The translations under genes were made by a program, and so were the position numbers. The notes under the pieces were generated by a model. The model had not been told where the DNA came from, did no database searches, and saw only the letters and a program-made list of their open reading frames with translations. Positions 52,719-62,256 of a stretch of DNA of 64,000 bases are shown piece after piece. Each line of letters starts with the position of its first letter. Position 1 is the stretch's first letter. Origin of the DNA: Pedobacter schmidteae (GTDB lineage: Bacteria; Bacteroidota; Bacteroidia; Sphingobacteriales; Sphingobacteriaceae). Location of the stretch: NCBI RefSeq assembly GCF_900564155.1, contig NZ_LS999839.1:741097-805096 (forward strand), given 5' to 3'.

Positions 52719-53316
52719 CGCTGTTCTTTTCTATACAAATTTTCAGATTCCTTTTCCCATTCTGGATATAACTCTTCACTTTCAGCATCTCATACCCTGT
52801 AATATCTGCTACTTCTTTATAACATTTCTCTTGCAGATAAAAAAGATCAACACTCACACGCTGCTCTTCAGGAAGTGTTTCCATACACTTTTCCATAACC
52901 GTTAGCTTCTTCTCTTTTGTATCATCTATATCAAGATGCACAAAATCAGTATTTTCCACAAAAGTATCTTCTATTGAAACGGTAGTATGCTTTGATTGTT
53001 TTCGAATTGCCATTAAACAATGATTACGGGTTAGCACATGTAACCAGCTTTTAAAGTTCTGCACTTCATGGAGCTTTAGCTTTAGCACCAGCTCTTCAAA
53101 TATCTGCATAACCGCATCTTTACTTTGCTCCTCGTCCTTCAGATAGTTTAAGCAAACCCCAAATACCAGGTGCATATACTTGTTATAAAGCGTACCCAAT
53201 ACTTCCAGGTTGCCGCTCTGTTTATATTGGGCAATTAAAGCGGTATCATCCTGCTCCTGTATCCGGGCGTTATTTTTTATAAACTTCAATAGGTGTCTAA
53301 GGCATAATGTATTCAA
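52711..53316 (-). CDS. RNA polymerase ECF-type sigma factor
   Basis: 201 residues. Region 2 is at about 45-110 (YNKYMHLVFGVCLNYLKDEE, FKSWLHVLTRNHCLMAIRK) and region 4 at about 140-195 (LPEEQRVSVDLFYLQEKCYK, ADITGYEMLKVKSYIQNGKR). The reading starts at a TTG at 53316 with no better ATG before region 2, so the start is uncertain by up to about 25 codons. It is paired by overlap with the downstream anti-sigma-like gene. Confidence 0.88.
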   Translation of the reverse strand: MNTLCLRHLLKFIKNNARIQEQDDTALIAQYKQSGNLEVLGTLYNKYMHLVFGVCLNYLKDEEQSKDAVMQIFEELVLKLKLHEVQNFKSWLHVLTRNHCLMAIRKQSKHTTVSIEDTFVENTDFVHLDIDDTKEKKLTVMEKCMETLPEEQRVSVDLFYLQEKCYKEVADITGYEMLKVKSYIQNGKRNLKICIEKNSGE

Positions 53317-53442
53317 GTATAAAGATATTTTCTGACACTGTTATAGAATTTATGTAATGTGATCTCCGCTTTGCGGTATGCTGGCCAAATTAATGGCAGA
53401 AGATTTGCTATCTTCGGTAAAAAAATAACCAATCGAACAATA

Positions 53443-54192
53443 ATGAAACGCATAAAATTTGTCTATCCCGCCTTTTTGGCCTGTTTTTTTATCTTTATTT
53501 CCGGTGCTCAGGCTCAGCTTAAAATTGGGGATGTCTTGAAAAAGGTAACCGGCAGCAGCACAGGTACAGGAACCCCAAGCGCCCTGGAAATCGCTTCGGG
53601 GATAAAACAGGCACTGGAACTAGGCACTTCTCATGGGGCCGACCTTCTTTCAGCAAAAGACGGCTTTATGGGGAACCTTGCGGTAAAGATTCTTTTTCCA
53701 CCTGAAGCACAAAAAGTAGAGAAAACCTTGCGCACCCTGGGCATGGGAAAGCTGGCCGACAATGTGATTTTAAGTCTTAACCGCGCGGCCGAAAGTGCTG
53801 CAAAAGAGGCCAAACCAATTTTTATTTCCGCCATTAAGCAGATGACGATTAATGATGCTACCAACATATTGCTTGGCGAAAAAGATGCGGCCACCAGCTA
53901 TTTTAAAAGGGTAACTACCGCGCAGCTGATGGAAAAATTTAAACCGGTGATTACAGCAAATCTGGCCAAAGTTGGGGCAACGAAATATTGGGGTGACGCA
54001 ACCGGACAGTATAACAAACTTCCTATGGTAAAGCCATTGAATACAGATCTGTCTGATTATGTGGCACAAAAAGCCATTGATGGAATGTTTATACAGGTTG
54101 CCCAGGAAGAACTTAAAATCAGGGACAATTTTGGAGCAAGGTCGACCTCATTATTGCAAAAAGTATTTGGTTATGCCGATAAGAAAAAATAA
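53443..54192 (+). CDS. DUF4197 domain-containing protein
   Basis: 249 residues from the ATG at 53443, which starts a signal peptide (MKRIKFVYPAFLACFFIFIS, cleavage near AQAQ). An upstream in-frame start at 53359 adds 28 residues without signal character. The DUF4197 part includes ALEIASGIKQALELGTSHGA, LSAKDGFMGNLAVKILFPPE and YVAQKAIDGMFIQVAQEE. Probably periplasmic; the role of the family is unknown. A 126-bp gap separates it from the divergent sigma factor gene. Confidence 0.88.
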   Translation: MKRIKFVYPAFLACFFIFISGAQAQLKIGDVLKKVTGSSTGTGTPSALEIASGIKQALELGTSHGADLLSAKDGFMGNLAVKILFPPEAQKVEKTLRTLGMGKLADNVILSLNRAAESAAKEAKPIFISAIKQMTINDATNILLGEKDAATSYFKRVTTAQLMEKFKPVITANLAKVGATKYWGDATGQYNKLPMVKPLNTDLSDYVAQKAIDGMFIQVAQEELKIRDNFGARSTSLLQKVFGYADKKK

Positions 54193-54292
54193 TGTAAACG
54201 TCAAAGGTTCGGGGCCACAATTAAAAAAACAATAAATAAGTAGATGAAAAGCACTACTTTTATACGATAAATACTAACAACATAAAAGTATA

Positions 54293-55537
54293 TTGGATTT
54301 TAAAGATTTTAATTTTAACCCTGAACTACTTGAAGGGTTATTAGCAATGGGGTTTCGCAATGCTACCCCAATCCAGCAGCAAGCCATTCCGCTTATTTCA
54401 GAAAAAAAAGATTTGATTGCCTGCGCACAAACCGGAACCGGAAAAACAGGCGCCTATCTTTTACCGATTATGAACATGATAGCCGGTACAGAAGAGCGAC
54501 ATAACAATACATTGATACTTGCCCCTACGAGAGAGCTTGCACAGCAAATAGATTTGCAGGTTGAAGCTCTTTCTTATTTTACCAACATCAGCTCACTAAC
54601 CGTATACGGAGGCGGCGATGGCATTGCCTATGAGCAGCAGAAAAGATCAATGCGCGAAGGTGTAGACATCATTATAGCAACACCGGGCCGCCTGATTTCG
54701 CATCTTTCTTCTGGTGTTTTAAAACTGGATCAATTGCAACATCTGGTACTGGATGAGGCAGACCGCATGTTGGACATGGGTTTTTACGATGACATTATGC
54801 GCATTGTAAGCTATCTGCCGCAGGCCAGGCAAACGGTCATGTTTTCGGCTACAATGCCACCAAAGATTAGAAAGCTGGCCGCTTCATTATTAAATCATCC
54901 GGAGCAAATCAGTTTGGCCATATCCAAACCAGCTGAAGGAATTTCGCAGCAGGTGTATCTGGTTCACGATGAGCAAAAGATTCCATTGTTGAGTGGCTTG
55001 TTGAAGACAAATGAGTATAAAAGCATCATCGTCTTTGCATCCACCAAGGAAAAGGTAAAGAATCTGGGCAAAGTATTCCGAAACCTTGGCCTTAAGGCAG
55101 AAGCATTTCATTCCGATCTGGGACAAAAAGAAAGAGAAGGCATTTTACTAAAGTTTAAAAACAGGCAGCTGCCTATCATTATTGGTACAGACGTTTTAAG
55201 CAGAGGAATTGATGTAGAAGGTATAGACCTGGTGGTTAACTTTGACGTGCCGCACGATGCTGAAGATTATGTACACCGCATTGGCCGTACGGCCAGGGCG
55301 GCAACAAAAGGCACCGCGATTACTCTTGTAAATCATAGGGACAAACGTAAGCTGGCCAGTATTGAAAAACTGATAGAAAAGCAGATCGATAGAATTCCCT
55401 TACCTGAGCATTTGGGGCCTGCACCGATAGAGACAGTCGTGGACCCAACGGTACCAAAACCTGCCAACAAAACAGGATCAGGAAAGCCAAAACGCAAGTT
55501 CTGGAAGAAAAAACCAAGCAAGCAGCCAGGCGCTTAG
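54293..55537 (+). CDS. DEAD-box ATP-dependent RNA helicase
   Basis: 414 residues. The start is a TTG at 54293 (MDFKDFNFNPELLEGLLAMG). All core motifs are present: Q motif in TPIQQQAIP, Walker A AQTGTGKTG, PTRELAQQ, GG, TPGRL, DEAD in VLDEADRMLDMGF, SAT in FSATMPPK, and HRIGRTAR near the C-terminus. The last 35 residues are basic (GSGKPKRKFWKKKPSKQ), which helps RNA binding. RhlE-like. It unwinds RNA duplexes in ribosome assembly or RNA decay. Confidence 0.95.
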   Translation: MDFKDFNFNPELLEGLLAMGFRNATPIQQQAIPLISEKKDLIACAQTGTGKTGAYLLPIMNMIAGTEERHNNTLILAPTRELAQQIDLQVEALSYFTNISSLTVYGGGDGIAYEQQKRSMREGVDIIIATPGRLISHLSSGVLKLDQLQHLVLDEADRMLDMGFYDDIMRIVSYLPQARQTVMFSATMPPKIRKLAASLLNHPEQISLAISKPAEGISQQVYLVHDEQKIPLLSGLLKTNEYKSIIVFASTKEKVKNLGKVFRNLGLKAEAFHSDLGQKEREGILLKFKNRQLPIIIGTDVLSRGIDVEGIDLVVNFDVPHDAEDYVHRIGRTARAATKGTAITLVNHRDKRKLASIEKLIEKQIDRIPLPEHLGPAPIETVVDPTVPKPANKTGSGKPKRKFWKKKPSKQPGA

Positions 55538-55592
55538 TTAAAAACTGCCAGGTCTGCGGAGGGATCGCTCACATTTTTGTATCTTTACTTTT

Positions 55593-56873
55593 ATGCAGAA
55601 TCTCCCTCCTTTAGCCGAACGTATGCGTCCTCAAAACCTGGATGAATATGTTGGGCAACAACATTTGGTAGGACCCGATGCAGTTTTAAGAAAAGCCATC
55701 CAAAGCGGGCAACTGCCTTCTATGATATTCTGGGGTCCTCCAGGCGTAGGAAAAACAACTTTAGCCTACATCATTTCCCAAACCTTAGACAGACCTTTTT
55801 TCAATCTGAGTGCCATCAATTCGGGAGTTAAAGACATCAGGGATGTTATAGACAGAGCTGCCTTGCTTAAAGACAGTTTTATGGGTCTGCCAATCCTGTT
55901 TATTGATGAGATCCATCGCTTCAGCAAATCCCAACAGGATAGTTTACTAGGTGCTGTAGAAAGAGGCCTGGTTACCTTAATTGGTGCCACTACCGAAAAT
56001 CCGTCTTTTGAAGTCATCTCAGCACTGTTATCCAGATGCCAGGTTTATATTTTAAAAGCCTTAAATGAGGATGAGCTTTCGGGATTGTTGCAAACGGCAA
56101 TTCAGCAAGACACCGTACTGAAAGCGAAAAAAATAACCATTAAAGAGCACGAGGCACTTATCCGTTTATCGGGTGGTGATGCCCGAAAACTATTGAATGT
56201 GCTGGAAATTGCCATAAATGGCATAGGTGGGAATAAAATTAGCTTAACCAACGAAAGCGTACTGGCCCATGCTCAGCAGAATCTGGCCTTGTATGATAAG
56301 GCGGGCGAGCAGCATTATGACATCATTTCGGCCTTTATCAAATCCATCAGAGGTAGCGACCCCAATGCTGCAGTATACTGGCTGGCTAGGATGATTGAAG
56401 GTGGGGAAGATCCATTGTTTATCGCCCGAAGACTACTCATTCTTGCATCGGAGGACATTGGTAATGCAAATCCCAATGCCTTACTCCTGGCCAACAATTG
56501 CTTTCAGGCAGTCAATGTGATTGGCTATCCGGAAGCAAGAATTATTCTGTCACAAGCGGTTACCTATATGGCCGCCTCGGTAAAAAGCAATGCTGCTTAT
56601 GAAGCGATTAACCAGGCCCAGGCCCTGGTAAAACAAACAGGCAATTTACCTGTGCCGCTCCATATCCGCAATGCCCCTACCAAACTGATGAAAAACATTG
56701 GGTACGGGAAAGATTATAAATATTCGCATGGATATGAAGGTAATTTTGCCGAGCAGGAGTATATGCCTGAGCAACTGAGCGGGACAAAATTATACGACCC
56801 GGGACAAAACCCCGCGGAAGAAAAATTGAGAGAACAGCTGAGAAAAAACTGGAAACACAAATACAAGTATTGA
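55593..56873 (+). CDS. rarA: Replication-associated recombination protein A
   Basis: 426 residues. AAA+ clamp-loader-like ATPase: Walker A WGPPGVGKTT near 48-57, Walker B LFIDEIHRF, sensor 1 GATTENPSF, followed by the C-terminal MgsA/RarA helical tetramerisation region (GSDPNAAVYWLARMIEGGED). Acts at stalled replication forks. A -7-like TATCTTTA ends 5 nt before the ATG. The ABC permease gene starts 1 bp after its stop. Confidence 0.95.
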   Translation: MQNLPPLAERMRPQNLDEYVGQQHLVGPDAVLRKAIQSGQLPSMIFWGPPGVGKTTLAYIISQTLDRPFFNLSAINSGVKDIRDVIDRAALLKDSFMGLPILFIDEIHRFSKSQQDSLLGAVERGLVTLIGATTENPSFEVISALLSRCQVYILKALNEDELSGLLQTAIQQDTVLKAKKITIKEHEALIRLSGGDARKLLNVLEIAINGIGGNKISLTNESVLAHAQQNLALYDKAGEQHYDIISAFIKSIRGSDPNAAVYWLARMIEGGEDPLFIARRLLILASEDIGNANPNALLLANNCFQAVNVIGYPEARIILSQAVTYMAASVKSNAAYEAINQAQALVKQTGNLPVPLHIRNAPTKLMKNIGYGKDYKYSHGYEGNFAEQEYMPEQLSGTKLYDPGQNPAEEKLREQLRKNWKHKYKY

Positions 56874-56874
56874 T

Positions 56875-58347
56875 ATGCTGCTTACTTTTTTAAATCACCA
56901 ATGGAAGGCCTTTTGGCGTTCGCGCAATCGCGGAGGTAGCTTAACCACTCAAATTGTGCTGATCTTTTTTATTCTTTATTTTCTTATTATAGCCATTAGT
57001 GCGGGCATTAAAATGCCCTGGCTACTGCAGCAGCTTTATCCGGATCAGGATGTCATCAAAAGCTTCAACGGAATTATTCTGTATTATTTTGCCTTAGACT
57101 TCATGCTGCGCCTTCAATTACAAGAGCTCCCAACCTTAAGCATTGTTCCATATTTGCATTTAAAAATCTCCAAAAGCAAAATCGTTAGCTTCCTCAATGT
57201 AAAGGCCCTGTTCTCTGCATTCAACTTATGGCCGTTCTTGTTGTTCTTTCCATTCTGTTTCTCCAAAATAGCGACAGCACACGGAAGCTTTGTAACCCTG
57301 ATGTATGCCATTGCAATTGCTTCGATAACAGTATTTAATAATTATCTCGTATTATACATCAAGCGCAAATCTATTTCAAACATCGCGTATACGCTGGTCG
57401 GACTAACCATCATCGGAAGTTTCGCGGCATTAGAATATTTTAAAGTCATCTCAATGATGACTGGCTCTGGCTATGTTTTCAGCACAATTACCCAACAACC
57501 CCTTGCAGGTCTATTTTTTTGCCTAGCTGCCTTTACTATATTTAAAACTAATAGCAGCTACCTGCGCCGTAATTTGTATACGGAAGAATTAAGCTCCGCT
57601 CAGGAAAAAAAAGCAAGTACCGATTATGCTTTTCTAAATCGTTTTGGCCGAACAGGAGAACTCGCAGCTCTGGAATTGAAGTTGATTTTACGGCATAAGC
57701 GCTCTCGCAATACCCTCTTTATAGCCCTCATCTCTTTGCTTTACGGTTTTATCTTTTATAAAAAAGAGGTGATTACGGACGATGGATTTGGGCAGATGAT
57801 GTTTGCTGCGATTTTCATGACGGGAATCTCTATCCTCACTTACGGTCAATTTATGTTTGCCTGGCAAAGTGCACATTTTGATGGACTACTAGGCAATAAA
57901 ATCAATTTTAGAGATTTTATAAAAGCTAAATTTTTACTTTTCACGATAGGTAGCACAATGATTACTGTACTGGCTAGTTTTTATGGTTTTTTGAGTCCTA
58001 AATTGTTGCTACTACATTTAACTGCTTACCTATACAATGTAGGCTTTGGAATTGTAGTAGTCCTTTACCTGGCCAATTTCAATTATAAAAGAATAGACCT
58101 CAATAGAAGTGCGACCTTCAACTACCAGGGAATAAGCGCCAATCAATGGCTACTAATGTTTCCCTATGCATTAACACCCATCTTTATTTATCTACCTTTT
58201 GGTTTGTTCGATAAACCTTACCTGGGTCTGATCATTGTATCATTATTTGGCCTGATCATGATCATAATGCGCAATTACTGGATTAATTTAATTACCAAAA
58301 AATTTGAACAGCAACGATATAAAATAGCCGAGGGCTTTAGGGCATAA
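56875..58347 (+). CDS. DUF5687-type ABC transporter permease
   Basis: 490 residues with about ten to twelve hydrophobic helices (for instance LIFFILYFLIIAISAGI near 29-45) and two amphipathic linkers. Such proteins act as the membrane part of ABC exporters in Bacteroidota. It lies 2 bp before the ATP-binding protein gene, so the two form one transporter. The cargo is unknown. Confidence 0.82.
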   Translation: MLLTFLNHQWKAFWRSRNRGGSLTTQIVLIFFILYFLIIAISAGIKMPWLLQQLYPDQDVIKSFNGIILYYFALDFMLRLQLQELPTLSIVPYLHLKISKSKIVSFLNVKALFSAFNLWPFLLFFPFCFSKIATAHGSFVTLMYAIAIASITVFNNYLVLYIKRKSISNIAYTLVGLTIIGSFAALEYFKVISMMTGSGYVFSTITQQPLAGLFFCLAAFTIFKTNSSYLRRNLYTEELSSAQEKKASTDYAFLNRFGRTGELAALELKLILRHKRSRNTLFIALISLLYGFIFYKKEVITDDGFGQMMFAAIFMTGISILTYGQFMFAWQSAHFDGLLGNKINFRDFIKAKFLLFTIGSTMITVLASFYGFLSPKLLLLHLTAYLYNVGFGIVVVLYLANFNYKRIDLNRSATFNYQGISANQWLLMFPYALTPIFIYLPFGLFDKPYLGLIIVSLFGLIMIIMRNYWINLITKKFEQQRYKIAEGFRA

Positions 58348-58349
58348 TT

Positions 58350-59063
58350 ATGATTTTAGAAGTAAAAGATTTAACAAAAGTTTACGGCGACAAACGCGTT
58401 GTAAACATCGAGAATTTGCAAATTGGATTAGGGGAAACAATAGGATTGGTGGGCAATAATGGAGCGGGGAAAACCACTTTTTTCCGTATGATTTTAGATC
58501 TTATTCGCCCCTCGGGAGGCTCGGTCTTATCAAAAGGTGAAAATGTGATGCAAAGTGACAATTGGAAAAATTATACTGCGTCTTTCCTGGATGAAGGCTT
58601 TCTGATCGATTATTTAACTCCGGAAGAGTACTTTTTATTTATAGGAAGCCTTCAGAACCTTACGCCAGCTTTTGTTGAAGATGAATTGAAACAATATGGA
58701 GATTTCTTTAACGGTGAAATTTTAAATAAACAAAAATACATCAGAGATTTTTCAAAGGGCAATCAAAACAAAGTAGGAATAGCAGCCGCACTTTTACAAA
58801 ATCCGGAGATATTAATATTGGACGAGCCCTTTGCCAATCTTGATCCAACTACACAAATCAGACTGAAGGCCCTGATAAAGTCGTTAAAACAGCAAAAAGC
58901 AATTACGACGTTAATATCCAGTCATGATTTAAATCATGTAACAGATGTATGCGATCGTATTATTCTTTTGGAAAAAGGCAAGGTGATCAAAGATTTCCAC
59001 AAAGATGAAAACACTCTAATGGAACTTGAGGCCTATTTTTCGGAACAACAGGATACTGTATAG
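58350..59063 (+). CDS. ABC transporter ATP-binding protein
   Basis: 237 residues. Walker A GNNGAGKTTF near 36-45, Q loop region around TASFLDEGFL, signature FSKGNQNKVGIAAALLQNP (a slightly divergent LSGGQ), Walker B ILILDEPFANLD, and H loop ISSHDLNHV. Energises the DUF5687 permease encoded just upstream. Confidence 0.93.
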   Translation: MILEVKDLTKVYGDKRVVNIENLQIGLGETIGLVGNNGAGKTTFFRMILDLIRPSGGSVLSKGENVMQSDNWKNYTASFLDEGFLIDYLTPEEYFLFIGSLQNLTPAFVEDELKQYGDFFNGEILNKQKYIRDFSKGNQNKVGIAAALLQNPEILILDEPFANLDPTTQIRLKALIKSLKQQKAITTLISSHDLNHVTDVCDRIILLEKGKVIKDFHKDENTLMELEAYFSEQQDTV

Positions 59064-59216
59064 AATTATAGTCACAATAATTTTACCTCATGGGCTTTAT
59101 TGGTCACTATAGTCCATTTTTCCCTGAATTTAAGGGCGACACAATATTTAATCAGCAAACAATAAAACTTGGCATTAGGTTTGATTTATCCGAAATATAA
59201 AACAAATGATAACATT

Positions 59217-59897
59217 ATGATGACTTCAAAATTTAAAATAGCAACATTTAGTATAGCATTAGCCCTTGGTGCCATGGCATTTCAGGGTTGCGATAGTTTA
59301 ACAAAAACCCAAAAAGGTGCTGGTATTGGCGCAGCAGCCGGTGGTGTATTGGGTGCTATTATAGGCAAAAAAGCAGGTAATACCGCTGTTGGTGCCATCA
59401 TAGGTGCAGCTGTTGGAGGTACTGCGGGTGGTTTCATTGGAAAAAGAATGGATAAACAGGCTGCAGAAATCCAGAATGCTATTCCTAATGCTGAAGTAAT
59501 CCGTGAAGGCGAGGGGATCATTGTGAAGTTTGACAGTGGTATCTTGTTTGGTTTCGATAAATCAGATTTAACCGCCCAAGCAAAAACCAATGTTAAATCA
59601 TTAGCGAATTCATTAAACCAGTATCCTGGAACAGATATTAAAGTAATTGGCCATACCGACAACAAAGGTACAGAGGCTTACAATATGGGCTTATCGGAAA
59701 GAAGAGCTGCAGCAGTAAAAGCTTATGCAGTTTCTCAAGGTGTTCCTGCTGCAAGGCTGATCACTGTAGGAAAAGGTTTTTCAGAGCCAATTGAAGACAA
59801 TGCTACTGAAGCTGGAAGAGCAGCAAACCGCAGAGTTGAGGTGGTTATTGTAGCGAACGATCAATTGAAAAACGAAGCAAAAGCTCAAGGAAAATAA
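59217..59897 (+). CDS. OmpA-family lipoprotein (YiaD-like, glycine zipper)
   Basis: 226 residues from the first of two tandem ATGs at 59217/59220; upstream in-frame codons lack signal character. A lipobox AFQGC places the lipid at about Cys25. A Gly-Ala-rich glycine-zipper region covers about 33-80 (GAGIGAAAGGVLGAIIGKKA). The C-terminal OmpA domain (about 110-215) carries the peptidoglycan-binding GHTDNKGTEAYNMGLSERRA motif. It anchors the outer membrane to the cell wall. Confidence 0.92.
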   Translation: MMTSKFKIATFSIALALGAMAFQGCDSLTKTQKGAGIGAAAGGVLGAIIGKKAGNTAVGAIIGAAVGGTAGGFIGKRMDKQAAEIQNAIPNAEVIREGEGIIVKFDSGILFGFDKSDLTAQAKTNVKSLANSLNQYPGTDIKVIGHTDNKGTEAYNMGLSERRAAAVKAYAVSQGVPAARLITVGKGFSEPIEDNATEAGRAANRRVEVVIVANDQLKNEAKAQGK

Positions 59898-59921
59898 TTT
59901 AGCGCATTTACATCTACCTAT

Positions 59922-59967
59922 AAAAGTGAAAACCCGTCGTACTATGTACTTCGGGTTTTCTACTTTT
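59922..59967. terminator. Bidirectional terminator after the OmpA-family gene
   Basis: Arms AAAAGTGAAAACCCG (59922-59936) and CGGGTTTTCTACTTTT (59952-59967) pair nearly perfectly with one bulged base, and A/T runs lie on both flanks. It lies between convergent genes. Confidence 0.75.
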
Positions 59968-60008
59968 AGGAGATGTTAGATTTGAGATGCGAGACTCCTA
60001 TCTAACCT

Positions 60009-60374
60009 CTAACTTTCAGGATTCATATTTCCTTCATAGATGTCATCAAAGTAATGTATAGCCAACGATTTGAGCAGCAGTTCCTGTTCCATCATTGCAA
60101 AAGATGGAATGGGTTTAACTAATTTCCAATGTGGCCAGCCATCCTGATCCAGTCCCTCCAGTTCATAAAATCCCATTTCACTTAACAAGCGGCAGGTAGC
60201 GATGTGCATGAGTTCTTCCTTCTGACGTTTGCTGTACTTACGAGGTCCTTTGCCCAATTCCTGCACGCCTATCAGGAATAGTACAACCTTCAAGTCCGGA
60301 GCTTCAGCATCAAATTCCTGAGCTATTTTTTGTTGCAAAATTTTCCATTTTGCATGTGTTTCTGCAGGTTTCAT
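60009..60374 (-). CDS. Small conserved-looking hypothetical protein
   Basis: 121 residues from the ATG at 60374, which directly follows a TATCTTTG promoter element; a TTG five codons upstream overlaps that element and is unlikely. Cytoplasmic, no signal or membrane helix. Notable stretches are VVLFLIGVQELGKGPRKYSK, then KEELMHIATCRLLSEMGFYE and DGWPHWKL. I do not recognise a characterised family; orthologues in Bacteroidota would be expected from its regular composition. Confidence 0.75.
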   Translation of the reverse strand: MKPAETHAKWKILQQKIAQEFDAEAPDLKVVLFLIGVQELGKGPRKYSKRQKEELMHIATCRLLSEMGFYELEGLDQDGWPHWKLVKPIPSFAMMEQELLLKSLAIHYFDDIYEGNMNPES

Positions 60375-60378
60375 ACTA

Positions 60379-60386
60379 CAAAGATA
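60379..60386 (-). promoter_or_regulatory. Putative -7 element TATCTTTG for the small hypothetical gene
   Basis: Exact TAnnTTTG on the minus strand with 4 nt to the ATG at 60374, so a leaderless mRNA is likely if it is used. Confidence 0.45.
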
Positions 60387-60455
60387 CAATTTAGCCCCTC
60401 AGCTTTCTGATAATAAATAAAGGGCAATTGAATCCTTATTGCTAATTTTATAGCT

Positions 60456-61469
60456 ATGGAAAAAGCAATTGTAACAGGCTTACTGGCCTTCGGCATGTCG
60501 GGTAAAGTATTTCATGCACCTTTTATAGATGCACACCCTGGATTTAAATTTCATGCAGTGTTGGAACGCAATCAAAAAAATGCAGCGGAAGAATATCCCG
60601 GCGTAAAAAGTTACGACACCTTTGAAGCACTCATTGCCGATCCGGCCATTGAACTGGTAATTGTAAATACTCCCAATTTTACCCATGCCGACTATACACG
60701 AAGAAGTCTGGAGGCAGGCAAACATGTATTGGTTGAAAAACCTTTTACCGCAACATCCGCTGAAGCAAAAGAACTATTTGATCTGGCCAGAACTCTAGGC
60801 AAAAAAATATTTATTTATCATAACCGAAGATGGGACAGCGACTGCACTTCTATACAAAAAGTGGTAGAAAGTGGACAACTGGGACAAATAAATGAGGTCC
60901 ATTATAGATATGATCGTTATAGAAAAGCCATTGGTCATAAATTTTTTAAAGAGGAGCCACATCCTGCAAGCGGATTAATGTATGATCTGGGGCCACATTT
61001 GCTTGATCAGGCCATTAGTTTATTCGGCAAACCGAAGTCGTTTTATAAGGTACTGGGCAAACACCGTGAAAACACCAAGGTGGATGACTATTTTATGATC
61101 CATTTGGCCTATCCGAATGATTTAAATATCTTCCTGACTTCCAGTCTGCTGGTCGCAGATCCTCAGAAAGCATTTGTATTACACGGATCGGCTGGATCCT
61201 ATGTAAAAGGGCGTTCGGATGTTCAGGAAGAACAACTGTTGAAAGGGATGAAACTAAGTAATCCAGCCTACGGAATAGAGCCGGCTGAAAGTAAGGGGCG
61301 CCTGACCATTATGGATGAAGATGGGATTCCACAAGTAAGCTATACTGACTCGGAAAAAGGAAATTACATTGGTTTGTTTGAAGCGGTTTATCAGTCGATT
61401 GTGAATGAGATACCTTACCCGGTAACCGAGGAACAGATCATTACACAGCTGGAAATCCTTGAGGCTTAA
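60456..61469 (+). CDS. Gfo/Idh/MocA family oxidoreductase
   Basis: 337 residues. The N-terminal Rossmann fold (about 3-120) has a divergent nucleotide motif (TGLLAFGMSGKVFHAPFI), the family motif GKHVLVEKPF near 91-100, and the C-terminal GFO_IDH_MocA domain with LMYDLGPHLLDQAISLFGKP. NAD(P)-dependent oxidation or reduction of a sugar, inositol or similar substrate; the specific substrate is not visible. A -7-like TAATTTTA precedes the ATG by 5 nt. Confidence 0.9.
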   Translation: MEKAIVTGLLAFGMSGKVFHAPFIDAHPGFKFHAVLERNQKNAAEEYPGVKSYDTFEALIADPAIELVIVNTPNFTHADYTRRSLEAGKHVLVEKPFTATSAEAKELFDLARTLGKKIFIYHNRRWDSDCTSIQKVVESGQLGQINEVHYRYDRYRKAIGHKFFKEEPHPASGLMYDLGPHLLDQAISLFGKPKSFYKVLGKHRENTKVDDYFMIHLAYPNDLNIFLTSSLLVADPQKAFVLHGSAGSYVKGRSDVQEEQLLKGMKLSNPAYGIEPAESKGRLTIMDEDGIPQVSYTDSEKGNYIGLFEAVYQSIVNEIPYPVTEEQIITQLEILEA

Positions 61470-61472
61470 ACT

Positions 61473-62255
61473 ATGTATACCATATTGTTTATACTTATTC
61501 CGGTATTTATCCTAATAGCATATCTCATTTTAGGACGGAATAAGTCAAATGGAGGGGATTTAAAAGAGCTCACGGAAACAGATCGTAACTTGCTACTTAA
61601 CCACGTTCACTTTTATCAACAGTTGGACACTGTCGACAAACGAAAGTTTGAATACAAAATTCAGTCCTTTTTAGCCGATATACGAATTGAAGGCATTGGA
61701 ATCGATGTTGAACCGCTGGACCGGCTATTGATTGCCTCCAGCGCCATCATCCCTGTTTTTGGTTTTGATAGCTGGAAATATAAGAACCTATCGAGCGTAT
61801 TGCTGTATCCTGACACTTTTAATAAAGAGTTTCAATTTGAAGGTGCCGAAAGAAATATTTTAGGTATGGTTGGCGACGGCTATATGAATGGTCAAATGAT
61901 TTTATCGCGATCGGCACTACAGCATGGTTTTTCTAATGCCTCAGACAAAGAAAACACGGCCATCCATGAATTTGTGCATTTACTGGACAAATCGGATGGT
62001 GCAACCGACGGTATACCGAATAACCTGATGAAACATGAATATACCCTACCCTGGGTAAAAATGATTCACCAGGAGATGCAAAACATTGAACAAGGCAAAT
62101 CGGATATCAATCCTTACGCCATTACCAATGAAGCAGAGTTTTTTGCCGTAGTGTCAGAATATTTCTTTGAAAAACCTGCACAGTTGAAAGCAAAACACCC
62201 TCAGCTATACCAGATATTATCGGAAACCTTTCTCCAGGATCTTGCTGGCAAATAA
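61473..62255 (+). CDS. MtfA-like zinc-dependent peptidase (M90)
   Basis: 260 residues. One N-terminal membrane helix (about 2-20). The zinc site HEFVHLLDKSDG carries HExxH, and a downstream Glu lies in NEAEFFAVVSEYFFEKP, as in MtfA of E. coli. MtfA in E. coli interacts with the Mlc repressor; here no such partner is nearby. It starts 3 bp after the oxidoreductase gene. Confidence 0.88.
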   Translation: MYTILFILIPVFILIAYLILGRNKSNGGDLKELTETDRNLLLNHVHFYQQLDTVDKRKFEYKIQSFLADIRIEGIGIDVEPLDRLLIASSAIIPVFGFDSWKYKNLSSVLLYPDTFNKEFQFEGAERNILGMVGDGYMNGQMILSRSALQHGFSNASDKENTAIHEFVHLLDKSDGATDGIPNNLMKHEYTLPWVKMIHQEMQNIEQGKSDINPYAITNEAEFFAVVSEYFFEKPAQLKAKHPQLYQILSETFLQDLAGK

Positions 62256-62256
62256 T

